Source: an uncultured Lachnospiraceae bacterium (lineage in GTDB: Bacteria; Bacillota; Clostridia; Lachnospirales; Lachnospiraceae). From it: DNA of 64,000 nucleotides. The translations under genes were made by a program, and so were the position numbers. Numbering within the stretch: position 1 is the first letter of the stretch; every line of letters begins with the position of its first letter. The notes beneath the pieces are model-generated. The model made no database searches and was not told the DNA's origin. It was given only the letters and a program-made list of their open reading frames with translations. This document shows positions 44,138-53,832 of this stretch, piece by piece. Location of the stretch: positions 34,217 to 98,216 of the forward strand of contig ONAD01000009.1 of NCBI GenBank assembly GCA_900315735.1, written 5' to 3'.

Positions 44138-45826
44138 TTATGTCCGCCGCAACTGCTCAAAAGTCTGATAGAGATTTAAGGTTCCAAATCCCCATTCCCG
44201 GTTCGGATAGACTCTGCTTTCTAACCGCACCGCACCGCGGATAAAATCATTTTTAATTTCTGCGTTGGTAATATCAGTATTATAACCACGCTCTACTGCC
44301 CATTCCAGATACAGTGCCGCAGCTCCTGCCGTAATTGCTGCTGCAATGCTGCTGCCGCTTCTTGTCTCGAAACGGTTGCCCGGTGCCGGTCCAATCACAT
44401 TGACGCCTGGTGCTGCAAAATCCGGCTTTACCTGTCCCGATGCGGTATAACCTCTGCTGGAATTCAGATAAATGCTTCCATTTCCTGCATTATAGGCACC
44501 TGCTGTCATCGGTGCGGCTGCATTTCCCGGCATCGTAATCGTCGTATCCGGGTTGGAGCGGATAAAGGAAATATCACCGGCAATCAGTCCGGTAATCGGA
44601 AGCCACATATGGTACCTTCCTTCTATGCTATAATCGCCATTTACTTCAATTGTCCAGATACCTCTGGTAGGCCGGTCAAACCGGATATAAATAAGCTGGT
44701 CTCCGGTGGCAGTTCTAACAATGCGATAGTCAATGGTAACCTGCGTATTTTCAAATACAAAACGATAAACTTCTCTGCCATCCTGCTGCACCCGGACTCC
44801 TGCCGTCCGCTCTCCCGTCGGTGAAATAATCCGCACAGAATAAAGCTCCGGTGCCTTTGCCCACATTTCAATATGAAATCCGGCTACCGCATCTTCCACA
44901 TTTACTTCCACCACATCACTCTGCTGTCCGAATGCAACTTCTCCATAATAATGGTGTCTTGCAGTTGCTTCATTTCCTGCGGCTACCACTACTGCAGTAT
45001 TCCGCTTTAGGGAAACGTAATTAAGATAATTGGAAATCACGCTGTTTCCACTGTGGTCTCCGGAATTGCTTCCAAGTCCGAGATAAATTACCAAAGGGCG
45101 GCGATATCGTTCCGCCAGTCTGGTCAGATATGCCACCCCCGCCATAATATCATTTTCCTGATAAGCCTTTGCATTTTCCGGGATATAGTAAAAATTTCTT
45201 AAATATTCTTTTGCCGGCTTCAGCTTTACCATGGCAATCTGTGCATAGGGAGCTACTCCCGCAAATTTCTCGGAAAGGTTTTCGCTTCCTGCCGCAAGCC
45301 CTGCCATAAAGGTGCCATGTCCGTCTTCATCCCGGTGGGGCACTACCCGAAGAGGTGCATCCGTTGCCAGTGCCATATCAAGCTGTTCTTCCGTATATTC
45401 CGTTCCATAGAGGAAGCCCTCCGGTGTATCTTCGCTTCGAATGCTCTGATCCCAGATTCTTAAAATCCGGCTGCTGCCATCGGAATTGCGAAAAACTTCA
45501 TTCTGATAATCAATTCCGGTATCCACCAATCCAATCAGAACGCCCTGTCCCTTTAAGGCAAGGTTTGGCTGGCTCTGTACTCTTATGATTCCGCTTGCCT
45601 GCAATGCCTCTTCATCTAATGTGGTAAAACATTTTGGAATCGCCGAATAGGTATACTGGTCAATATCCAGCTTCGGCAGTCCTGCACTCTGTAAATAGAG
45701 TACCTTAAAATTCTTATCAATATTCTGTATACAGCCTTCCGGAAGATATTCACTTTCAAGACTCAGATAGGAAACCAGAAGGTCATAATAATCTTCCGAA
45801 TAGGGTGCATCTTTGCAATCCGCCAT
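44138..45826 (-). CDS. Subtilisin-like serine protease, Csp germination-protease type
   Basis: This 562-residue S8 peptidase has the catalytic aspartate in LIGLVDTGIDYQNEVF near residue 103, the histidine in DEDGHGTFMAGLAAG near 171, and the serine in TRSGSSIAAAITAGAAALY near 497, so the triad is complete. The long insert between histidine and serine (about 290-440, a jelly-roll-like domain with EMWAKAPELYSVRIISPTGE) is typical of CspA/B/C proteases. Those process the SleC cortex-lytic zymogen during spore germination. There is no classical signal peptide. Neither sleC nor another csp gene is adjacent. Confidence 0.9.
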   Translation of the reverse strand: MADCKDAPYSEDYYDLLVSYLSLESEYLPEGCIQNIDKNFKVLYLQSAGLPKLDIDQYTYSAIPKCFTTLDEEALQASGIIRVQSQPNLALKGQGVLIGLVDTGIDYQNEVFRNSDGSSRILRIWDQSIRSEDTPEGFLYGTEYTEEQLDMALATDAPLRVVPHRDEDGHGTFMAGLAAGSENLSEKFAGVAPYAQIAMVKLKPAKEYLRNFYYIPENAKAYQENDIMAGVAYLTRLAERYRRPLVIYLGLGSNSGDHSGNSVISNYLNYVSLKRNTAVVVAAGNEATARHHYYGEVAFGQQSDVVEVNVEDAVAGFHIEMWAKAPELYSVRIISPTGERTAGVRVQQDGREVYRFVFENTQVTIDYRIVRTATGDQLIYIRFDRPTRGIWTIEVNGDYSIEGRYHMWLPITGLIAGDISFIRSNPDTTITMPGNAAAPMTAGAYNAGNGSIYLNSSRGYTASGQVKPDFAAPGVNVIGPAPGNRFETRSGSSIAAAITAGAAALYLEWAVERGYNTDITNAEIKNDFIRGAVRLESRVYPNREWGFGTLNLYQTFEQLRRT

Positions 45827-45855
45827 AAAAACTCCGGCATTATTTTTCTTTTATT

Positions 45856-47298
45856 TTATTCGTTTACCGGTAATGCTGCCACTCCACGCATAGTAATAAG
45901 CGGACCGCCTTTTTTCTCAATATAATCTCTTGTAATCGTTACCTGACCGATGTTTTCGTCCTTAGGAATCTCATACATGATGTCTAACATAAATTCTTCG
46001 ATAATGGAACGAAGTGCTCTGGCTCCGACTTTCTTCTCTTTTGCTTTCTCTGCAATTGCCCGCAGTGCATCCTCTTCAAACACCAGATTGACTTCGTCTA
46101 ATGCTAAAAGCTTCTGATACTGTTTGATAATAGCATTTTTCGGCTCCTTTAAAATACGAACCAGCATATCAACGGTAAGTGATTCCAAGGTAAAGAGAAT
46201 CGGAAGTCTTCCGATAAACTCCGGTATCATTCCAAATTTCTTTACGTCTTCTACCGTTACTTTCTGTAACAGATTTTCATCATTGTCATATTTATCCTTT
46301 AAGTCTGCCTGAAAACCAATGGATGCCTGCTTATTGAGGCGCTCTTTGATAATCTCTTCAATATCCGGAAATGCTCCGCCACAGATAAAAAGAATATTCT
46401 TAGTGTTAACGGTAACCATCGGAACCATGGCATTCTTGCTGCTGGCTCCCACCGGCACTTCCACTTCTGCTCCTTCAAGAAGCTTTAACATTCCCTGCTG
46501 TACGGATTCTCCGCTGACATCACGCTGGTTGGTATTCTTCTTCTTGGCGATTTTATCAATCTCATCAATGAAAATAATGCCATGCTCTGCCCGCTCTACA
46601 TCATTATCTGCAGCTGCAAGCAATTTGCTGACAACACTTTCGATATCGTCTCCGATATAACCTGCCTCTGTTAAGGAAGTCGCATCTGTAATTGCCAGCG
46701 GCACATCCAGAAGTCTTGCCAGTGTCTTCACCAGATAAGTCTTACCACTTCCGGTCGGTCCAATCATTAACATATTGGATTTCTCGATTTCAATATCATC
46801 CATCGTATCGGTTGCCACACGTTTATAGTGATTATAAACTGCCACAGACATTACCTTCTTGGCATATTCCTGACCAACCACATATTCATCCAGGCTTGCC
46901 TTAATCTTATGTGGTGCCGGAATCTTCTTAATATCTAATTTCGGAGCTTCTGCTTTCTCTTCTTTGGTTTTCTTTTTCTTAATCTTCTGACTCTGCGGCA
47001 TAAAGCCCTGCAGATCAGAAAGATTAATCATACTGATATTGGGCATCTGACCATTTGGCATAAAATCACCCATTGGAAATCCAGAGTTATTCATGCTGTC
47101 GAAGGTTCTCTGCATACAGTCTTTGCAAATGCAGATATTATTCGGAATCTTTATCATCTGACCGGCAACGCTTTCCGGTCTGCGGCAGATGTAACAGATT
47201 TCTTCGTATTCATCCTTCTTCTCATCTGTGGTCTCTTTCGTTGCGTCTTCTACAGTATCTATATTTTCAAGTTCTCTCTTGTCTTCATTCTCTGCCAT
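45856..47298 (-). CDS. clpX: ATP-dependent Clp protease ATP-binding subunit ClpX
   Basis: This AAA+ unfoldase feeds substrates to ClpP. The 480-residue protein has an acidic N-terminal extension, then a zinc-binding domain with paired cysteines in CYIC and CKDC (about 35-60). A long linker follows, then Walker A MIGPTGSGKTYLVK, the pore loop EAGYIGDDIES, Walker B IIFIDEIDK, and the ClpP-docking loop containing SIGF. It is longer than typical ClpX (about 420), because of the extension and linker. clpP is not in the window. Confidence 0.96.
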   Translation of the reverse strand: MAENEDKRELENIDTVEDATKETTDEKKDEYEEICYICRRPESVAGQMIKIPNNICICKDCMQRTFDSMNNSGFPMGDFMPNGQMPNISMINLSDLQGFMPQSQKIKKKKTKEEKAEAPKLDIKKIPAPHKIKASLDEYVVGQEYAKKVMSVAVYNHYKRVATDTMDDIEIEKSNMLMIGPTGSGKTYLVKTLARLLDVPLAITDATSLTEAGYIGDDIESVVSKLLAAADNDVERAEHGIIFIDEIDKIAKKKNTNQRDVSGESVQQGMLKLLEGAEVEVPVGASSKNAMVPMVTVNTKNILFICGGAFPDIEEIIKERLNKQASIGFQADLKDKYDNDENLLQKVTVEDVKKFGMIPEFIGRLPILFTLESLTVDMLVRILKEPKNAIIKQYQKLLALDEVNLVFEEDALRAIAEKAKEKKVGARALRSIIEEFMLDIMYEIPKDENIGQVTITRDYIEKKGGPLITMRGVAALPVNE

Positions 47299-47352
47299 AT
47301 CTGATTCTCCTATTCTCTCAAATCTGTTTTAAGATTCTAAAACATTGCTTTT

Positions 47353-47381
47353 ATTATAATTCAAGCCGGTTTTAATCTCAA
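47353..47381 (-). promoter_or_regulatory. Sigma-A promoter of clpX
   Basis: TTGAGA (47376-47381) and TATAAT (47353-47358) are exactly 17 bases apart on the minus strand. Confidence 0.8.
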
Positions 47382-47465
47382 CCTTCGCAGCCATAATTTT
47401 ATAAAATCTTCATATATGACAAAACCTGATGTTTTTTACTATTTTTCGAAATTTGCAACCAATAT

Positions 47466-47494
47466 TTGACATTATTTCATATTAATGATAAACT
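47466..47494 (+). promoter_or_regulatory. Sigma-A promoter of the small membrane protein and lgt
   Basis: TTGACA (47466-47471) and TAAACT (47489-47494) are exactly 17 bases apart. Confidence 0.82.
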
Positions 47495-47540
47495 TTTTAT
47501 GTAATTTATTAAATTTTTATAAACCAAGGAGGACTTGAAA

Positions 47541-47783
47541 ATGGGCATTGCATCATTAGTATTAGGAATTATTGCAATCGTTATCGATGTATTCACTGCT
47601 GGAACTATCGGCTGGATTGGAGCAATCTTAGGTCTTGTAGGAACTATCTTAGGTGCTATCGGACATAAGAACCAGGCTAAATGCGCTACCGGCGGACTTG
47701 TATGTTCTATCATCGGTCTTGTATTAGGCTTAGCTTTATACATCGCATGTGTTGCATGCGTTGCATCTGCAGGTTTGTTATAA
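47541..47783 (+). CDS. Small Gly/Ala-rich membrane protein (DUF4190-like)
   Basis: This 80-residue protein has two to three hydrophobic segments rich in small residues (GIASLVLGIIAIVIDVFTAG, GLVLGLALYIACVACVASAG), separated by a short GHKNQAKCATGG loop. AAGGAGG eight bases upstream marks ATG 47541-47543. It shares a promoter with lgt, which starts 29 bases downstream. The DUF4190-like pattern gives no function. A role near lipoprotein maturation is only suggested by position. Confidence 0.78.
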   Translation: MGIASLVLGIIAIVIDVFTAGTIGWIGAILGLVGTILGAIGHKNQAKCATGGLVCSIIGLVLGLALYIACVACVASAGLL

Positions 47784-47812
47784 TAGAACCGACTTTTTAA
47801 AAGGGTGATACT

Positions 47813-48589
47813 ATGTCGATTTATCTTAACATTCTGGGATTTCATATCCCATCATACGGACTTATGATTACCCTTGGGGTAATCCTTGCAAATGTATTTG
47901 CACTTTACCCCCTTAAGAAATATAAGTTGATTTTTGATGATTTTCTTATATTAGAAGCATACACATTACTTGGCGCCTTTATAGGCGCCAAGCTTTTGTA
48001 TCTTATCATTTCTTATCGGGAGATTGACTGGTCCCGTTTTTTAGAACCCAGGTATTTTAATTATATCATGTCAAGTGGATTTGTATTCTATGGCGGACTC
48101 ATTGGCGGACTTCTCTGCTTTCTTTTTGCAGGAAAATTCCATCATATCGACAGCAGGCCTTATATTACACACCTGATTTTTCTGATTCCATGGATTCACG
48201 GTTTCGGACGCATCGGCTGTTTTCTTGCCGGCTGCTGTTATGGCATTCCATATGACGGTCCTTTTGCTGTACAGTTTCCGGAAGACTCTCTGGCACCATC
48301 GGATACAACATTGTTTCCAGTTCAGTTAGTAGAAGCAATCTGTCTTCTGATTCTTGCGATTGTACTTGCTGTACTGGATTTAAAGAAATCTTATTCCCAT
48401 ACCATTGCCATTTATTTCATCGTCTATGGTATTCTCCGGTTCCTGTTAGAATATGTGCGTTACGATGCCGTCCGCGGCCATCTTTTAGCACTCTCCACTT
48501 CCCAGTGGATTAGTCTTGGATTTGTAATTGGAACCATATGCTACCTTATCCGGGCAGCACACAGAAAAAAGAAAGATGCAGTTTCATAG
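47813..48589 (+). CDS. lgt: Prolipoprotein diacylglyceryl transferase
   Basis: This integral membrane enzyme transfers diacylglycerol to the lipobox cysteine of prolipoproteins. The 258-residue protein has about seven helices and the Lgt signature HGFGRIGCFLAGCCYGIPYD containing the essential arginine, followed by TLFPVQLVEAICLL and a C-terminal RFLLEYVRYD. It is the second gene of a two-gene operon. lspA for the next maturation step is at 42.6 kb. Confidence 0.96.
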   Translation: MSIYLNILGFHIPSYGLMITLGVILANVFALYPLKKYKLIFDDFLILEAYTLLGAFIGAKLLYLIISYREIDWSRFLEPRYFNYIMSSGFVFYGGLIGGLLCFLFAGKFHHIDSRPYITHLIFLIPWIHGFGRIGCFLAGCCYGIPYDGPFAVQFPEDSLAPSDTTLFPVQLVEAICLLILAIVLAVLDLKKSYSHTIAIYFIVYGILRFLLEYVRYDAVRGHLLALSTSQWISLGFVIGTICYLIRAAHRKKKDAVS

Positions 48590-48653
48590 CAGAAAATCAA
48601 GCCTGTCATAAGCATCTTGATACGAAGCAACTTCTACAGATGCCTGGTAGCAG

Positions 48654-48715
48654 AAAATCCTGTAATATGGAAGTTTTTATTCTTACACACTTTCCATACT
48701 GCAGGATTTTTTATT
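48654..48715 (+). terminator. Terminator after lgt
   Basis: AAAATCCTG with ATATGGAAG pairs with CTTTCCATA and CAGGATTTTTT, ending in a T-rich tail. Confidence 0.85.
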
Positions 48716-48772
48716 CTAATGTGCTTTCAAAACACATTCTGTCATGCTCTTTTCAAAGTTTTATCACAACTC

Positions 48773-50203
48773 TTATAACAGTTCTTTTAAGATTTTATTT
48801 ACCATTCCAGGATTTGCTTTGCCCTTCATGGCTTTCATGGTCTGACCTACTAAGAAACCGATTGCCTTTTCTTTACCGTTGCGGTAATCTTCTACCGACT
48901 GTGGATTCTCTTCGATGACTTTGGCAATGGTATCACGCAATGCCCCTTCGTCATTTACAGTCTTTAATCCATGCTCTTCTACATATTTATCCGGGTCAAT
49001 ATCCTCTGCAAAAATCTGCTCGAATACTTCTTTTGCCACATTGCCATTGATGGTTCCGGCATCGGTAAGCTCGATTAATTTTGCCAGATTCTCCGGTGAA
49101 AATGCGATATCCTCCGGGTCTTTATTCTGCTCCTTTAAGATTCGCATGGTCTCGCCCATCAACCAGTTGGATACTTTCTTTGGCTTATTGCAGATTGCAA
49201 TTGTTGCTTCAAATACATCTGCCATTTTCTTTGCGGATGTTAAAATGTTGGCATCGTATTCCGGCAGACCGAATTCATCCTGATAACGCTGGCGTTTTGC
49301 TTCCCGAAGCTCCGGCTGGCTGTCCTTTACACGCTGTAACCATTCATCGCTGATAACGATTGGAACTAAATCCGGTTCCGGGAAATAACGGTAATCCTGC
49401 GCATCCTCTTTGGAACGCATGGCATAGGAATATCCCTGGTCATCATTCCAACGTCTGGTCTCCTGAACCACCTTTTCTCCGGACTCAATCAAATCAATCT
49501 GTCTTGCAGTCTCTGCTTCGATGGCTCTTGCAATTGCCTTAAAGGAACCGATATTTTTCATCTCGGTACGGGTACCAAATTCTTTTGCGCCTACTTCACG
49601 GACAGATAAGTTTACATCTGCTCGCATGGAGCCTTCCTGCATTTTGCAATCGGATGCGCCAAGATACTGCACAATCATTCTTAATTTATCAAGATAAGCA
49701 ATGACTTCTTCTGCAGAACGCATATCCGGCTCAGATACAATCTCAATCAGCGGCACACCGGAACGGTTGTAGTCCACCAGAGAAACATCTTCCCAGTCAT
49801 CATGAACTAATTTTCCTGCATCCTCTTCCATATGAATCTCATGGATTCCAATGATTTTCTTTCCTTCTGAAGTCTCAATCTCAATGCCGCCGTCATGGCA
49901 GATTGGAAGATAAAGCTGGGAAATCTGATAGTTCTGTGGGTTGTCCGGATAGAAATAATTTTTCCGGTCAAATTTACAATACTGGTTGATTTCACAATTC
50001 ATGGCAACACCTACTGCCATGGCATATTCTACCACCTGTTTATTTAAAACCGGAAGAGAGCCCGGCATACCGGTACAGACCGGACAGGTATGTGTATTTG
50101 GTGCACTTCCGAATGCAGTAGAACAGCCACAGAAGATTTTGGTCCTGGTTGCCAGTTCCACATGGACTTCCAGTCCGATGACGGTTTCATACTGTTTACT
50201 CAT
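48773..50203 (-). CDS. gatB: Glutamyl/aspartyl-tRNA amidotransferase subunit B
   Basis: GatB is the kinase and tRNA-binding subunit of GatCAB, which amidates Glu-tRNA-Gln and Asp-tRNA-Asn. The 476-residue protein starts MSKQYETVIGLEVHVELATR and has KIFCGCSTAFGSAPNTHTCP with the zinc-binding cysteines, GVPLIEIVSEPDMRSAEE, and a C-terminal YqeY-like tail. It is the last gene of the aspS-gatC-gatA-gatB operon, 15 bases after gatA. Confidence 0.97.
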   Translation of the reverse strand: MSKQYETVIGLEVHVELATRTKIFCGCSTAFGSAPNTHTCPVCTGMPGSLPVLNKQVVEYAMAVGVAMNCEINQYCKFDRKNYFYPDNPQNYQISQLYLPICHDGGIEIETSEGKKIIGIHEIHMEEDAGKLVHDDWEDVSLVDYNRSGVPLIEIVSEPDMRSAEEVIAYLDKLRMIVQYLGASDCKMQEGSMRADVNLSVREVGAKEFGTRTEMKNIGSFKAIARAIEAETARQIDLIESGEKVVQETRRWNDDQGYSYAMRSKEDAQDYRYFPEPDLVPIVISDEWLQRVKDSQPELREAKRQRYQDEFGLPEYDANILTSAKKMADVFEATIAICNKPKKVSNWLMGETMRILKEQNKDPEDIAFSPENLAKLIELTDAGTINGNVAKEVFEQIFAEDIDPDKYVEEHGLKTVNDEGALRDTIAKVIEENPQSVEDYRNGKEKAIGFLVGQTMKAMKGKANPGMVNKILKELL

Positions 50204-50218
50204 AATCTTCTTTTCCTC

Positions 50219-51682
50219 CTATTCTGCTGCTAACGGGCTGTGCTGATATGGTCTTGTCTGTTCAAAGGCATAAGCGGCACGGATGATATTCTTCTCCTTG
50301 AAGCAGTCTCCAATCAACTGCATACCAATCGGAAGTCCCTTGCTGTCAATGCCGCATGGCAGGCTGATTCCCGGAAGTCCTGCCAAGTTCACCGATACGG
50401 TATAAATGTCGCCTAAATACATTTTTAACGGGTCGCTTAAGGACTCTCCCAACTTCGGAGCGGTGGTCGGTGCTGCCGGTCCTAAGATAACATCATATTT
50501 TGCAAATGCTTTATCAAATGCCTGCTTAATCAATGCTTTCGTACGCAGTGCTTTTAGATAATATGCATCATAATAACCGGAACTTAAAACAAAGGATCCT
50601 AACATGATACGACGTTTTACTTCTGCTCCGAAGCCTTCGGAACGGGATTTCTTATACATGTTGTGAAGTCCTTCGTAGTCTTTCGTACGATAGCCATATT
50701 TTACGCCATCAAAACGGGCAAGGTTGGAGCTTGCTTCTGCATCTGCAATTACATAGTAAGCAGGGATTGCATATTCTACCAGACTCAAATCGAATTCTTC
50801 TACGATAGCGCCTTTTTCTTCTAATTTCTTAGCGGCTGCCAAAATAGCATCCTTTACTTCTGCATCCAGTCCTTCTCCAAAATAATCTCTTGGAATACCG
50901 ATTTTCATTCCTTTCACATCATCGACTAATGCGCTGGTAAAATCGGTCTCTTCTCGCTGAATGGAAGTGGAATCCTTTTTATCATAGGAAGTAATTGCCT
51001 CTAAAATGGTTGCGCAGTCTGTCACATCTTTGGCAACCGGTCCAATCTGGTCTAAAGAGGAACCATAGGCAATCAGTCCATATCGGGATACGGTTCCATA
51101 GGTTGGCTTAATTCCTGTGACACCACAGAATGCACTCGGCTGACGGATGGATCCACCGGTATCAGAACCCAATGCATAAAAGCATTCTTCTGCTGCTACT
51201 GCAGCACAGCTTCCGCCGGATGAACCACCCGGTACATGTTCCGTATTCCATGGATTTTTTGTTTCTCCAAAAGCAGATGTCTCTGTAGTACTTCCCATGG
51301 CAAACTCATCCATGTTGGTCTTTCCAAGAATCACTGCTCCTGCTTTTTCCAGATTTAATACTGCTTCTGCGGTATAAGTCGGAATAAAGTTATATAAAAT
51401 TTTAGAACTGCAGGTGGTCAGCATTCCCTTCGTGCACATATTGTCTTTGATTGCTACCGGAACTCCTGCCAACGGTCCTGTCAATGTGCCGTCATCAATG
51501 AGCTTCTGCACTTCTGCCGCGCGCTTCATTGCCCCTTCTTCATCTACGGTAACAAAGCTGTGTACCGCATCCTCTTTTGCTGCAATGGCATCTAAGGCGG
51601 CTCTTGTAGCTTCTTCTACTGATACTTCATGAGCTTTGATTTTCTTTCCAAGCTCTACTGCTGTCAGTGATAATAAATTCAT
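50219..51682 (-). CDS. gatA: Glutamyl/aspartyl-tRNA amidotransferase subunit A
   Basis: GatA is the glutaminase subunit that supplies ammonia to GatB. The 487-residue amidase-signature protein has the catalytic lysine in GVPVAIKDNMCTKG, the cis-serine region PGGSSGGSCAAVAAEE, and the nucleophile serine in LGSDTGGSIRQPSAF. Motifs are intact. It starts 15 bases after gatC. Confidence 0.97.
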   Translation of the reverse strand: MNLLSLTAVELGKKIKAHEVSVEEATRAALDAIAAKEDAVHSFVTVDEEGAMKRAAEVQKLIDDGTLTGPLAGVPVAIKDNMCTKGMLTTCSSKILYNFIPTYTAEAVLNLEKAGAVILGKTNMDEFAMGSTTETSAFGETKNPWNTEHVPGGSSGGSCAAVAAEECFYALGSDTGGSIRQPSAFCGVTGIKPTYGTVSRYGLIAYGSSLDQIGPVAKDVTDCATILEAITSYDKKDSTSIQREETDFTSALVDDVKGMKIGIPRDYFGEGLDAEVKDAILAAAKKLEEKGAIVEEFDLSLVEYAIPAYYVIADAEASSNLARFDGVKYGYRTKDYEGLHNMYKKSRSEGFGAEVKRRIMLGSFVLSSGYYDAYYLKALRTKALIKQAFDKAFAKYDVILGPAAPTTAPKLGESLSDPLKMYLGDIYTVSVNLAGLPGISLPCGIDSKGLPIGMQLIGDCFKEKNIIRAAYAFEQTRPYQHSPLAAE

Positions 51683-51697
51683 CTTCTGCCGCCTCCT

Positions 51698-51994
51698 TTA
51701 CTGATCTACGGTCTTTGGTACAACAAATGCCCGGTCTCTGCGCTCCGGCGCGTTGGCAAGGGTATCCTCGCCGCCGTCACCATTGGTTACTACATCTTCC
51801 CGGAATACATTATGCACCGGAAATACATGGGACATCGGTTCTACACCGGATGTATCCAGTTCGTTTAATTTATCAATATAATCTAACATGCTTTCCATGT
51901 CTTTTTTTGCTGCTGCTTTTTCCTCTTCGGAAAGCTCAAGCTTTGCAAGGATTCCAACGTATTCCATGGTTTCATCTGAAATCACATTTGCCAT
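51698..51994 (-). CDS. gatC: Glutamyl/aspartyl-tRNA amidotransferase subunit C
   Basis: This 98-residue GatC starts [20 protein letters not shown] and has the [20 protein letters not shown] segment that wraps the GatA-GatB interface, followed by a short C-terminal extension. It follows aspS by 12 bases. Confidence 0.95.
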   Translation of the reverse strand: MANVISDETMEYVGILAKLELSEEEKAAAKKDMESMLDYIDKLNELDTSGVEPMSHVFPVHNVFREDVVTNGDGGEDTLANAPERRDRAFVVPKTVDQ

Positions 51995-52006
51995 TGTTTT
52001 TCCTCC

Positions 52007-53752
52007 TTAATCACGTACTTTGATATGAACTTCTCTTAACTGCTGCTCGGTTACTTCGTTTGGTGCTCCGCACATCAAATCCTGTGCATTCCCGTTCATC
52101 GGATAAGCAATGACTTCACGGATGTTATCCTCGTTACGCAGTAACATAATCATACGGTCAATGCCAGGAGCCATTCCTGCGTGTGGCGGTGCTCCAAACT
52201 GAAATGCATTGTATAATGCTCCGAATTTATTTTTCAGCACTTCTTTATCATAACCTGCGATTTCAAAAGCTTTCTCCATAATCTGCATATCATGGTTACG
52301 GACTGCACCGGAGGATAGTTCCACACCGTTGCAGACGATATCGTACTGGTATGCTAAGATGTCCAGCGGATTCATGGTATTGAGTGCCTCTAAGCCGCCC
52401 TGTGGCATGGAGAATGGGTTATGGGTAAATCCGATTTTCTTGGTCTCCGGGTCACGCTCGAACATTGGGAAATCATTGACATAACAGAAACGGTATGCAT
52501 CTTTCTCAATTAAATCCAACTTCTCGCCTAATTCATTTCGAATCATGCCTGCATAATATGCGGCACGCTCTTCTTTATCTGCCATGAAGAAAATGGTATC
52601 TCCTACTTCAAGACCTGCCAGCTTTCTGAATTCTTCTTTCATATCCTCCGGGATAAATTTATCAATCGGTCCCTTATAGCTTCCATCTTCTAATACTTCC
52701 AGATATCCTAAGCCGCCCATACCGATTCCGGTTGCAAATTTCAAAAGTTTCTCATGGAAACCTTTGGACATCTCTGCATGTACACGGATGGCTCTTACGG
52801 TCTTTCCGATAAATGGCTTAAAGGTACATCTCTGGAAGAACTCTGTCACATCGATGATACGAAGTGGGTTCCGAAGGTCCGGTTTGTCACTTCCGAACTC
52901 TAACATTGCCTGTTTATAGCTGATGATTGGATATGGTGCTTTCGTTACTTTGCTGCCTTCCGGTGCGAATTTCTCAAAGGTGGCAGAAAGTACTTCTTCA
53001 CCAATCTTAAATACATCTTCCTGGGTTGCAAAACTCATTTCAAAGTCAAGCTGATAGAACTCTCCCGGTGAACGGTCTGCTCTTGCATCCTCATCACGGA
53101 AACATGGTGCAACCTGAAAATATTTATCAAATCCGGATACCATCAGAAGCTGTTTGTACTGCTGTGGTGCCTGTGGCAATGCATAAAATTTTCCTTTGTA
53201 TTTTCTGGATGGCACGATGTAATCTCTTGCGCCCTCCGGAGAAGATGCACAAAGAATCGGAGTCTGAATCTCTAAGAATCCCATTTCTGTCATTTTCTCT
53301 CTTAAGAATGAAATTACCCTGGAACGGAAAATAATATTGTCTTTTACTTTCTGGTTTCTTAAATCCAGATAACGGTATTTCAAACGGACATCCTCGCGGA
53401 CTTCCTTACTGGTCATTACTTCAAATGGAAGCTGTGTATAAACTTCTCCCAAAATATCTACGCTCTTTGCCTCTAATTCAATGGTTCCGGTTGGAATCTT
53501 TGGATTGTAGGTCTCTTCATCTCTTTTTTCAATCAGACCTTCTATGGAAACTGCCTGCTCCTTACGGATTCCCTCTAACAGTTTGCCATCCCGGATTACA
53601 ATCTGCATTACTGCATACATATCTCTTAAATCAATAAAGGATACGCCGCCATGGTCACGGATATTTTCTACCCAGCCTGCTACCCGAAGTGTCTTTCCAA
53701 TGTCGTTTTCGCTTACCTGATTTAAGGTTACGTCTCTGTAAATGTTGCTCAT
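52007..53752 (-). CDS. aspS: Aspartate-tRNA ligase, bacterial type
   Basis: This class II aminoacyl-tRNA synthetase has 581 residues. It comprises an N-terminal OB anticodon-binding domain (about 1-105), motif 2 in QVAPCFRDEDARADRSPGEF, a GAD insertion domain (about 290-410), and motif 3 in GMAPGIDRMIMLL. It heads an operon with gatCAB and is preceded by a T-box leader. This pairing suggests that AspRS also charges tRNA-Asn for amidation, although two asparagine synthetases are encoded nearby. Discrimination cannot be judged by eye. Confidence 0.97.
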   Translation of the reverse strand: MSNIYRDVTLNQVSENDIGKTLRVAGWVENIRDHGGVSFIDLRDMYAVMQIVIRDGKLLEGIRKEQAVSIEGLIEKRDEETYNPKIPTGTIELEAKSVDILGEVYTQLPFEVMTSKEVREDVRLKYRYLDLRNQKVKDNIIFRSRVISFLREKMTEMGFLEIQTPILCASSPEGARDYIVPSRKYKGKFYALPQAPQQYKQLLMVSGFDKYFQVAPCFRDEDARADRSPGEFYQLDFEMSFATQEDVFKIGEEVLSATFEKFAPEGSKVTKAPYPIISYKQAMLEFGSDKPDLRNPLRIIDVTEFFQRCTFKPFIGKTVRAIRVHAEMSKGFHEKLLKFATGIGMGGLGYLEVLEDGSYKGPIDKFIPEDMKEEFRKLAGLEVGDTIFFMADKEERAAYYAGMIRNELGEKLDLIEKDAYRFCYVNDFPMFERDPETKKIGFTHNPFSMPQGGLEALNTMNPLDILAYQYDIVCNGVELSSGAVRNHDMQIMEKAFEIAGYDKEVLKNKFGALYNAFQFGAPPHAGMAPGIDRMIMLLRNEDNIREVIAYPMNGNAQDLMCGAPNEVTEQQLREVHIKVRD

Positions 53753-53793
53753 CTTATCTACTCCTTTTCTGATATGATTGTCAGCCCGGAGTA

Positions 53794-53832
53794 TAAAAAT
53801 AACCCCGGAATACTGACTCGTATTCCGGGGCG
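53794..53832 (-). terminator. T-box terminator upstream of aspS
   Basis: On the minus strand CCCCGGAATAC pairs with GTATTCCGGGG around GAGTCA, followed by TTATTTTTAT. It competes with the T-box antiterminator. Confidence 0.92.
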
